DNA of 64,000 bases from RCIO01 sp040880025 (lineage in GTDB: Bacteria > Pseudomonadota > Alphaproteobacteria > Rhizobiales > Rhizobiaceae). The notes beneath the pieces are model-generated. The model worked only from the letters and a program-made list of their open reading frames with translations. It made no database searches and had not been told where the DNA came from. The stretch spans positions 62,001-126,000 of the forward strand of contig JBBDJD010000019.1 of assembly GCA_040880025.1 (NCBI GenBank), given 5' to 3'. Shown here in pieces: positions 52,163 through 58,986 of this stretch. How positions within the stretch are numbered: the first letter of the stretch is position 1; each line of letters opens with the position of its first letter. Position numbers and translations under genes: made by a program.

Positions 52163-53074
52163 TTGAGTTCTCCCCCCGCACGAACCGAAACCGCGGCCCC
52201 GCTCTCCGCCATGCTTCTGATCATGGCATCGACATTGGTCTTCTCGACCTTCGAGGCGAGCGCGAAATATGTCGTTGTCGCAGGCGTGGCGCCGCTGTTC
52301 GTCGCCTGGGTCCGCTATGTCGTGCATGTCATCGCGGTCTTGGTTTTCTATCGCGCATGGTCAAATCCCCGGGCGCTGTTGCCGCGCAACTATCCGATGC
52401 AGATCCTGCGGGCGTTCTGCCTGTTCGGCGCGACGCTGTTCACCTTCCTGGCGCTGCAGACGCTGCAACTGGCCGAAAGCGTGTCGATCTTTTTCGCCGC
52501 GCCGATTGTCGTCACCGCGCTTGCCGGCCCCCTGCTGGGCGAGTGGGCGGGCTGGCGGCGTTGGGCTGCGGTCGCGGGCGGCTTCATCGGTGTGCTCATC
52601 ATTGTGCGGCCGGGCTTCGGCGTGCTTTCGATCGGCTACGCATACGCTTTCGCCAACGTCATCAGCTATGCATTCTACGCGATCCTGACGCGGCGCCTTG
52701 GCGCTACGGAAACCGCGCAAAGCATGATCTTCGTCTCAGGGCTGGCGCCGGCGATCCTGATGCTGCCGCTGGTGCCTTTCTACGCGAGCCTGCCGACGGA
52801 CCCGATTGTGATCGCGGTCTTTCTCATGCTGGGCGTGCTGGGGTCTGGCGGACATCTGTTGTTCATTCTGGCCTACCGCAAGGCGGAGGCGACCGCGCTG
52901 GCGCCGGTCTCCTATCTGCAGATGGTGTGGTCGATCGGGCTCGGCTGGCTGGTTTTCAGCGATATTCCCGACATGTGGGTGCTGATCGGCGCTGGCGTCA
53001 TCATATCGAGCGGCATCTACATCACCCAGCGCGAACGCCGGCTGCGGTCGGCGATGTCCATCGCGCCGGGATAG
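52163..53074 (+). CDS. DMT superfamily (EamA) transporter
   Basis: 303 residues, TTG start at 52163. Ten hydrophobic helices in two EamA repeats (LIMASTLVFSTFEASAKYVV at helix 1; QMVWSIGLGWLVF before helix 10). These are inner-membrane metabolite exporters/importers of unknown specificity. It has the same orientation as marR and is the likely controlled gene. The next gene, a LacI regulator, begins about 100 bp downstream with its own promoter. Confidence 0.88.
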   Translation: MSSPPARTETAAPLSAMLLIMASTLVFSTFEASAKYVVVAGVAPLFVAWVRYVVHVIAVLVFYRAWSNPRALLPRNYPMQILRAFCLFGATLFTFLALQTLQLAESVSIFFAAPIVVTALAGPLLGEWAGWRRWAAVAGGFIGVLIIVRPGFGVLSIGYAYAFANVISYAFYAILTRRLGATETAQSMIFVSGLAPAILMLPLVPFYASLPTDPIVIAVFLMLGVLGSGGHLLFILAYRKAEATALAPVSYLQMVWSIGLGWLVFSDIPDMWVLIGAGVIISSGIYITQRERRLRSAMSIAPG

Positions 53075-53118
53075 ATAACGGGGAAGCCGGTGAAAAAGCT
53101 TTGACTCGCGGAACGGCC

Positions 53119-53147
53119 TTGACGTAAGAGCGATTAAACAGTTTAAG
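53119..53147 (+). promoter_or_regulatory. promoter with overlapping LacI-type operator
   Basis: TTGACG (53119-53124), 17-bp spacer, TTTAAG (53142-53147). The palindrome TTAAAC-A-GTTTAA (53134-53146) overlaps the -10 element, 25 bp upstream of the lacI-type start. Probable autoregulatory site. Confidence 0.55.
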
Positions 53148-53171
53148 CCAGCCGTCCGGGGGGGAGAGCCG

Positions 53172-54194
53172 CTGGCTCAGAAAATCAAGTTATCGACGAT
53201 CGCTGAAGGGCTGGGGGTGTCGACCGCCACGGTTTCGCTTGCGCTGCGCGACAGCCCACTGGTGGCGGACGCCACCCGCGAGCGCATCAAGGCGCACGCG
53301 CGCGAGATCGGTTATATCTACAATCGCCGCGCCGCCAGCCTGCGCACCTCGCGCTCGGGCATCGTCGGGGTCGTGGTCCACGACATCATGAACCCGTTCT
53401 ACGCGGAGATATTGCGGTCGATCGAGACCGAGCTCGACCGTTCACGCCAGACTTTCCTTCTGTCCAATCACTATGACCAGGTCGAAAAGCAGCGGACGTT
53501 CATCGATACGCTGCTTCAGCTGGGCGCCGACGGTGTGATCATGTCGCCAGCCATAGGCACGCCGGCCAAAGACATCATGATGGCTGAGGAAAACGGCATG
53601 CCGGCCGTGCTGATCGCGCGCTCGGTAGAAGGCGCGGCGGTTCCCGCTTTCCGCGGCGACGACGCATACGGGATCGGCCTCGCCACCAATCACCTCATTT
53701 CGCTCGGCCATACCCGCATCGCGATGATCGGCGGCACCGACCAGACATCGACCGGCCGCGACCGATATCAGGGCTATGTCGCGGCAATGGAGAAGGCCGG
53801 TCTGGACGTGCTGCCGTCGATGCGCCTTCCGGGACCGCGCACCAAGCAGGCGGGATTTGAGGCAGCGGTGGCGTTCCTGGCGCTTGAAGAAAGGCCGACC
53901 GCGGCGGTGTGCTGGAACGATCTCGTGGCCATCGGCCTGATGAACGGCATCGCGCGCGCCGGCCTCGTACCGGGCGTGGACATTTCGGTCACCGGCTACG
54001 ACGATCTGGAGGAGGCGGCCATCGCGACGCCAGCGCTGACCACGGTGTGGAACGGGCAGCGCGAGGTTGGCAGGCGCGCGGCGCGGGTTCTGCTCGACCG
54101 GCTCAACGGCGCCGAGCTGGAACCCATCCAGGAACTCATCAAGCCGGAACTGCATATTCGTCAGTCGACCGGCAAGCCGCACGAGCGGCACTGA
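53172..54194 (+). CDS. LacI family transcriptional regulator (probable CTG start)
   Basis: 340 residues if translation begins at CTG 53172. The first ATG/GTG/TTG in frame (GTG 53217) falls inside the helix-turn-helix and would delete its first helix, whereas reading from CTG gives the standard LacI N-terminus (LAQKIKLSTIAEGLGVSTAT, then VSLALRD). A strong GGGGGGAGAG lies 3-4 bp before the CTG, and no other start is available back to 53121. The rest is a periplasmic-binding-type effector domain (GIVGVVVHDIMNPFYAEI, ATNHLISLGHTRIAMIGG, DISVTGYDDLEEA). It is followed 63 bp later by a 2-hydroxyacid dehydrogenase gene that it may regulate. Confidence 0.85.
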   Translation: MAQKIKLSTIAEGLGVSTATVSLALRDSPLVADATRERIKAHAREIGYIYNRRAASLRTSRSGIVGVVVHDIMNPFYAEILRSIETELDRSRQTFLLSNHYDQVEKQRTFIDTLLQLGADGVIMSPAIGTPAKDIMMAEENGMPAVLIARSVEGAAVPAFRGDDAYGIGLATNHLISLGHTRIAMIGGTDQTSTGRDRYQGYVAAMEKAGLDVLPSMRLPGPRTKQAGFEAAVAFLALEERPTAAVCWNDLVAIGLMNGIARAGLVPGVDISVTGYDDLEEAAIATPALTTVWNGQREVGRRAARVLLDRLNGAELEPIQELIKPELHIRQSTGKPHERH

Positions 54195-54257
54195 GCCAAT
54201 TGCTCCGGCCGGGCAGCCTGGAAGCTGCCGCGGCCAATTCCAGACCGGGAGAAACCG

Positions 54258-55232
54258 ATGGGCGCGAAGACCAGCGAGATCACCATACTTGTGCCAGGCC
54301 ACCTGCATCCGCGCGCGGTGGAGCGCGTGGAGGGAAATTTCCGCATGGTCCGCATCGACCGGTCCGATCCGGCGCTGATCGACGCCGAACTGGCCTCCAG
54401 TGTTCGCGGCGCGGCGGTCATGACGCAGGTCGATGCCGCCTTCGTCGACGCTCTGCCCAATCTCGAAATCGTCGCCAGTTTCGGCGTTGGCTACGATCAG
54501 GTGGATGCCAGGCATTGTGCGGCGCGCGGCGTTATGGTGACCAACACGCCCGACGTCCTGACGGAAGAGGTGGCGGACACCGCTCTCGGTCTCCTCATCA
54601 ACACGGTGCGTGAACTGCCCAAGGCGGAGAACTGGCTGCGCGAGGGCCGCTGGGAGAGTGATGGCCCCTACCGGCTGACCCCGGCGACCCTGCGCGGCCG
54701 CCACGCCGGCATTTTCGGCATGGGCAGGATCGGACAGGCGATCGCGCGGCGGCTGGAAGCAATGGGGCTGAAGGTAAGCTACCACAACCGGCGGCAGGTC
54801 GATGGCGTCCCTTACGCCTATTATCCGAGCCTGAAGGAACTGGCGGCGGCGGTGGACACGCTGATCTCGGTCGTTCCCGGAGGGGCGTCCACCGACAATG
54901 CGGTGAATGCGGAGGTATTCGAGGCGCTCGGTCCGGATGGGGTCTTCATCAATATCGGCCGCGGCACGACCGTCGACGAACCCGCGCTTATCCACGCACT
55001 GACGAAAGGCACGATCCGCGCCGCGGGGCTGGATGTTTTTGCAGACGAACCGCGCGTGCCCGAAGCGCTGATGGCGCTTCCCAATGCCTGCCTCCTGCCC
55101 CATGTCGGCTCGTCAACGGAGCATACCAGAGGCGCAATGGCGGATCTTGTGGTCGATAACCTGATCTCCTGGTTCAACGAAGGAAAAGCGATTTCCCCGG
55201 TGCCGGAAACCAGCGAGACCGGAGCCAATTGA
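54258..55232 (+). CDS. D-2-hydroxyacid dehydrogenase (glyoxylate/hydroxypyruvate reductase-like)
   Basis: 324 residues, ATG 54258. NAD(P)-binding motif GIFGMGRIGQAIARRLEAM; catalytic Arg in INIGRGTTVDE, Glu in GLDVFADEPRVP, His in LPHVGSSTEHTR. SYHNRRQ follows the second strand, and the Arg pair favours NADPH (inference). It resembles GhrB-type enzymes reducing glyoxylate or hydroxypyruvate. A link to purine-derived glyoxylate is possible, but the adjacent LacI gene suggests a sugar-acid signal. Confidence 0.88.
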   Translation: MGAKTSEITILVPGHLHPRAVERVEGNFRMVRIDRSDPALIDAELASSVRGAAVMTQVDAAFVDALPNLEIVASFGVGYDQVDARHCAARGVMVTNTPDVLTEEVADTALGLLINTVRELPKAENWLREGRWESDGPYRLTPATLRGRHAGIFGMGRIGQAIARRLEAMGLKVSYHNRRQVDGVPYAYYPSLKELAAAVDTLISVVPGGASTDNAVNAEVFEALGPDGVFINIGRGTTVDEPALIHALTKGTIRAAGLDVFADEPRVPEALMALPNACLLPHVGSSTEHTRGAMADLVVDNLISWFNEGKAISPVPETSETGAN

Positions 55233-55320
55233 CGCGTCAGCGTGGCCGCATTCCTTAAGGGCCTCTTAACTTTCGGCAAGCCATCCTGCCTTCGACGCAA
55301 ATCAGGGCAGGGGTCGGCAC

Positions 55321-55725
55321 ATGGGTCCGTTTAAAACTGGGATAGGTCTGGCGGCTTTGGCGGTTGCAGGCGCGGCATACCTCGCGCCGACGCCGGACAG
55401 GCCATTCGATGTCCTGGAACGGGAGAAGTCGTCTCTTCACGAGCAGTACGAACTCCTTCGCGCCGGCATGGATACGGGCTGCGTGATCGGCAAGGGTGAG
55501 CGGCTCGGCGAGGACAAGGCCAAGCTGGTATTCGGGCAGGGCTGCGCGGAAGGCTTTGCCGACTATGCCGATGTCCGCTACTGGGCCGATCAACCCGATG
55601 GCTCGGTTACGTTCGTGGCTGCCGACGGTTCTGTCGCGCTGCGTTTCGGGGTGGGCGACGGGACCGCATACGAGGCCTTCGGCGACGGGGTGCCGTTATT
55701 TGCTCTGACGGACGCCAGCTACTGA
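55321..55725 (+). CDS. hypothetical protein with N-terminal signal/anchor
   Basis: 134 residues, ATG 55321. A short hydrophobic N-terminus (TGIGLAALAVAGAAYLAP) is followed by a soluble domain. It has paired Cys (DTGCVIGKGE and GQGCAEGF) about 25 residues apart, probably a disulfide, and aromatic beta-strand segments (DYADVRYWADQPDGSVTFV). The shape, two Cys around a small beta domain, recalls AprI/Inh-type periplasmic inhibitors, but the similarity is too weak to name a family. Expected location is the periplasm. It stands alone between the dehydrogenase gene and the convergent amidotransferase gene. Confidence 0.6.
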   Translation: MGPFKTGIGLAALAVAGAAYLAPTPDRPFDVLEREKSSLHEQYELLRAGMDTGCVIGKGERLGEDKAKLVFGQGCAEGFADYADVRYWADQPDGSVTFVAADGSVALRFGVGDGTAYEAFGDGVPLFALTDASY

Positions 55726-55732
55726 CCGGACG

Positions 55733-55754
55733 CTACTCGGCCGCTGCCGAGTAG
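55733..55754. terminator. hairpin at the convergent gene ends
   Basis: CTACTCGGC / GCCGAGTAG with a CGCT loop: a perfect 9-bp stem that includes the stop codon of the minus-strand amidotransferase gene and lies 7 bp after the plus-strand hypothetical gene. It may serve as a bidirectional terminator; no T-tract. Confidence 0.4.
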
Positions 55755-56503
55755 CCTTCGCGCGCCGCCTGATGCGCGCGCACCGCAGCACCGAAAGCGC
55801 GGAAGATTTTCGCTGAATTGTCGTCGTTGCGGGTCCAGTATTCCGGATGCCACTGGACGCCGACCGCGAAGGCAGGCGCGTCCTTCACCGATATTGCCTC
55901 GACCGTCCCGTCCGGGGCGACCGCCTCGACGGCGAGGTTAGGTCCCAGCTGGTCGACCGCCTGCCGGTGAACGGAGTTCACCATGATCTCGCCGGCCCCG
56001 AAAACGCCGGCAAGGCAGGAACCCTCGGCGATCTTCACCGGCTGGCGAAGCGCGAAACGCTTGTCGTGGTCGCCTTCCGGACCACGGTGATCCATGCGGC
56101 CCTCGATCTCCTGGACCTCGGTCGCCAAGGTGCCGCCGAGCGCAACATTCATTTCCTGGATGCCACGGCAGATTGCGAGCAGCGGAACACCGGTCTCCAC
56201 CGCCTTGCGGATCAGCGGCAGGGTCGTGGCGTCACGATCCGGATCGTAAGGGCCGTTCTTCTCGGAGGCATCTCCGCCATAGAGTGACGGGTGCACGTTT
56301 GACCTGGAGCCGGTGATGAGGACGCCGTCAACGCTTTCCAGAAGTCCGTCGAGATCGAGCCTGTCGCCGAACGCAGGAATGATGACAGGCAGCGTGTTCG
56401 TGGTCGAAAGCAGCGCTTCGAGATACTGGTTCGGTGTCGCGTGCCAGTCGTAGTTGTCAAAAAAGCGCCTGTCGGCGGGCACCGCGACCAATGGCTGTTT
56501 CAT
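55733..56503 (-). CDS. gamma-glutamyl-gamma-aminobutyrate hydrolase family protein (class I glutamine amidotransferase-like)
   Basis: 256 residues, ATG 56503. Nucleophile elbow LLAICRGIQEMNVALGG with the catalytic Cys, and the His-Glu pair in GVQWHPEYW. The N-terminal PADRRFFDNYDWHATPNQYLEAL and GVLITGSRSNVHPSLYG match the peptidase C26/PuuD(Ecoli)-type hydrolases that cleave gamma-glutamyl amides. The name PuuD of that enzyme is unrelated to the urate oxidase PuuD above. It is divergent from the second TRAP operon, with a 286-bp gap between them. Confidence 0.88.
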   Translation of the reverse strand: MKQPLVAVPADRRFFDNYDWHATPNQYLEALLSTTNTLPVIIPAFGDRLDLDGLLESVDGVLITGSRSNVHPSLYGGDASEKNGPYDPDRDATTLPLIRKAVETGVPLLAICRGIQEMNVALGGTLATEVQEIEGRMDHRGPEGDHDKRFALRQPVKIAEGSCLAGVFGAGEIMVNSVHRQAVDQLGPNLAVEAVAPDGTVEAISVKDAPAFAVGVQWHPEYWTRNDDNSAKIFRAFGAAVRAHQAAREGYSAAAE

Positions 56504-56629
56504 GTTCGATGCTCTCCGAGAAGCTGATGCGCCCTTGCGCGCTCAATGAGCGGCATGCGGCAACGTGTCCAGTGGCCAGCGCCTGCCATCATTTGGACCA
56601 TGTGCCGCAAGTGCCCGTAATTTATGCAG

Positions 56630-56650
56630 TTTACCACGCTTGTAGGTAAA
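56630..56650. promoter_or_regulatory. dyad TTTACC-N9-GGTAAA upstream of TRAP operon 2
   Basis: A 21-bp dyad in the gap between the amidotransferase gene and the TRAP binding-protein gene. Candidate operator for one or both divergent genes; no regulator gene is adjacent. Confidence 0.4.
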
Positions 56651-56789
56651 AATACGATACCCCGCACAGCGCGGGTGGCGTGTGCTGGACTTGGGCAAAT
56701 CAGCGTGTATTGTCACGGTCCATGCCGCCGCGACGCCTCGATGCGGGGGCGGCAACGGCATATTCGACTACCAATGGGAGGAACTACAT

Positions 56790-57890
56790 ATGGATCGTCG
56801 TTCATTTATCAAGAAAGCCGGTATGGCCGGTGCTGGCGCCGCCGCGGCAACTACGCTGGCCGCGCCCGCCATCGCGCAGTCTACCACCGACCTCGTCATC
56901 GTCTCGACCTGGCCGCGCGACTTCCCGGGCCTCGGCCTGCCGGCCCAGCGCCTCGCGGCGCGCATCGGTGAGCTGACCGATGGCCGCATCAACGTGCAGT
57001 ATTTCGCCGCTGGCGAGCGCGTCGGCGCGTTCGACTCCTTCGACGAAGTCGCTTCGGGCAATGCGCAGGCCTATCTCGCCGCCGACTATTACTGGATTGG
57101 CAAGCACGCCGGCTGGGCGGCTTTCACCGCCATTCCGTTCGGCCTGACGGCGACCGAAATCGACGCGTGGTGCAAATATGGCGGCGGCCAGGCACTGTGG
57201 GACGAGCTTGGCGACGAGTTCGGCATCAAGCCGATGGCGGCCGGCAACACCGGTGTCCAGATGGGCGGCTGGTTCAACAAGGAAATCAACTCGGCCGACG
57301 ATCTCAAGGGCCTGAAGATGCGTATTCCGGGCCAGGGCGGCCAGGTGCTGACCAAGCTCGGCGCATCGACGGTTTCCCTGCCGGGCGGCCAGATCTACGA
57401 AAACCTTGTTTCCGGCGCGATCGACGCGACCGAATGGGTCGGCCCGTTCAACGACTACTTCCTCAAGCTCTACGAAGCGGCCAAATACTACTACTGGCCG
57501 GGCATGCATGAGCCGGGCGCACAGCTGACCTTCGGCGCCAACGCAACCTGGTGGGGCACGCTGTCGAAGACCGATCAGGCGATCATCCAGGCGGCATGCA
57601 ACGAGGAAAATGCTCAGACGCTGGCCGAGACCAACGCCAACAACGGTGCCTATCTTACCCGTCTCATCAACGACCACGGCGTCGAGCTCAAGGAGTTCAA
57701 CGATGACGTCTATGCGGCGTTCGGTAGTGCCGCGCAGGAAGTGCTGGAAGAGTCCAAGGCTCACAGCGATCTCGCTGCCCGCATCATGACGTCGGTCGAA
57801 AAGGCACGCGAGGAAATCGGCGCGTGGACCTCGATCTCCGACATGGCCTATGTGCAGAAGCGCAACAAGGTCCTGGGAATGGGTGGCTAA
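56790..57890 (+). CDS. TRAP transporter substrate-binding protein (DctP-like, Tat-exported)
   Basis: 366 residues from ATG 56790, fixed by GGGAGGA at 56776-56782. Twin-arginine leader DRRSFIKKAGMAGAGAAAA with cleavage near AIAQ/STTD. DctP-type blocks include LKGLKMRIPGQGG with the ligand Arg and GGQIYENLVSGAIDATEWVGPFND. The subgroup with GAIDATEW..GP is known for 2-oxo and hydroxy-acid ligands (TakP type). A perfect 11-bp hairpin lies just after the stop codon, before the small permease gene. Confidence 0.92.
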   Translation: MDRRSFIKKAGMAGAGAAAATTLAAPAIAQSTTDLVIVSTWPRDFPGLGLPAQRLAARIGELTDGRINVQYFAAGERVGAFDSFDEVASGNAQAYLAADYYWIGKHAGWAAFTAIPFGLTATEIDAWCKYGGGQALWDELGDEFGIKPMAAGNTGVQMGGWFNKEINSADDLKGLKMRIPGQGGQVLTKLGASTVSLPGGQIYENLVSGAIDATEWVGPFNDYFLKLYEAAKYYYWPGMHEPGAQLTFGANATWWGTLSKTDQAIIQAACNEENAQTLAETNANNGAYLTRLINDHGVELKEFNDDVYAAFGSAAQEVLEESKAHSDLAARIMTSVEKAREEIGAWTSISDMAYVQKRNKVLGMGG

Positions 57891-57918
57891 CAGCCAGCCC
57901 GGCGATATTTTTCGCTGA

Positions 57919-57944
57919 GGGGACGGGGCGAGAGCCCCGTCCCC
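57919..57944 (+). terminator. perfect stem-loop between TRAP binding protein and small permease genes
   Basis: GGGGACGGGGC / GCCCCGTCCCC, an 11-bp stem with a GAGA tetraloop, 28 bp after the binding-protein stop codon; no T-tract. It occupies the same position as the hairpin in the island TRAP operon (16981-17007), consistent with attenuation or 3'-end protection of the upstream message. Confidence 0.75.
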
Positions 57945-57966
57945 ATTGCAAATGGGGTATGCGGGG

Positions 57967-58962
57967 ATGACCGGCGATACAACTGCGGCAGCCTCTCGGC
58001 CGTCAGCAATGGGCAGCCTGGCGCTGATATTCGGCTGGGTGAACTTGGCCATCCTAGTCGCCTTCGTGATCAACAATCTTCTCATCAATGCGTTCGGATG
58101 GCCGGGCACGGCGCTGTTTTCGCAAGCCACAGGCGCGCTCGCCTGGGTGCAATTCGGTCTCTACATCGTGGCGATCATTCTTGGCGCGGTTTATGCCTAT
58201 GCGCGGCGGGATGTGGCCCTGCGCCGCGAGGCGGACAGGGTATCCAATATCAACACCGTCATTATTCGCTGGGCGTTCTGGATGGTGCTGATCGTCGGCA
58301 TAGCCGACGTCACAATTACATTTTTGCGCGTCGAAGGACTATTGGAGGGGCTGGTCGGGACGGATTTGACCCAACGGCTGGGGCTGCCGCATTTCCGCGG
58401 GGTCTATGTCCACATCCCGCTGATGCTGCTAAGCGTCGTCGTCGCTCTCTTCACCCGGACGCTGGGTTTCATCTGGCTGGCGCTGCTGATCGTCGTCGCC
58501 GAACTGCTGATCGTCTTCTCGCGCTTTCTGTTCTCCTATGAGCAGCCGTTCATGGCCGATCTCGTGCGGTTCTGGTATGGCGCGCTGTTCCTGTTTGCGA
58601 GCGCCTACACGCTGCTCGAGGAAGGTCACGTCCGCGTTGATGTCTTTTACGCTTCCTTCTCCACGCGCCGGAAAGGCGTGGTCAACGCGGTAGGAAGCCT
58701 GTTCCTGGGCATCGTGTTCTGCTGGACCATCCTGATTGTCGGCATGGGGGGCAGGGCGTCGATCATCAATGCGCCGGTGTTCAATTTCGAGGTCACCCAG
58801 TCGGCCGCGTTCGGGATGATGGTCAAATATCTCATGGCCGCGTTTCTGGGCATCTTCGCGGTTTCGATGATGATCCAGTTTGTCTCCAGCCTGTTCAGCG
58901 CTCTCGCTGACTGGCGCGGCGACCCGGGATCAGTGCAACACGAAGGGGCGAGCGTCGCCTGA
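57967..58962 (+). CDS. TRAP transporter small permease, enlarged (DctQ family)
   Basis: About 331 residues from ATG 57967 (ATG 57952 or TTG 57946 would add a few and lie against the hairpin). Eight or so hydrophobic segments are visible, roughly twice the helix number of a standard DctQ. The C-terminal half has the usual DctQ elements (LVRFWYGALFLFASAYTLLEEGHVRVDVFY). The N-terminal half (GSLALIFGWVNLAILVAFVI onward) is an added membrane module as seen in some TakQ-type proteins. It overlaps nothing; the large permease gene follows after 24 bp. Confidence 0.85.
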   Translation: MTGDTTAAASRPSAMGSLALIFGWVNLAILVAFVINNLLINAFGWPGTALFSQATGALAWVQFGLYIVAIILGAVYAYARRDVALRREADRVSNINTVIIRWAFWMVLIVGIADVTITFLRVEGLLEGLVGTDLTQRLGLPHFRGVYVHIPLMLLSVVVALFTRTLGFIWLALLIVVAELLIVFSRFLFSYEQPFMADLVRFWYGALFLFASAYTLLEEGHVRVDVFYASFSTRRKGVVNAVGSLFLGIVFCWTILIVGMGGRASIINAPVFNFEVTQSAAFGMMVKYLMAAFLGIFAVSMMIQFVSSLFSALADWRGDPGSVQHEGASVA

Positions 58963-58986
58963 CCGGCGGCTTTCGGAAAAGGCGCA

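Noticed and set aside
53442..55103. 553-codon minus-strand frame
   Set aside because: Antisense to the LacI and hydroxyacid dehydrogenase genes; no protein motifs.
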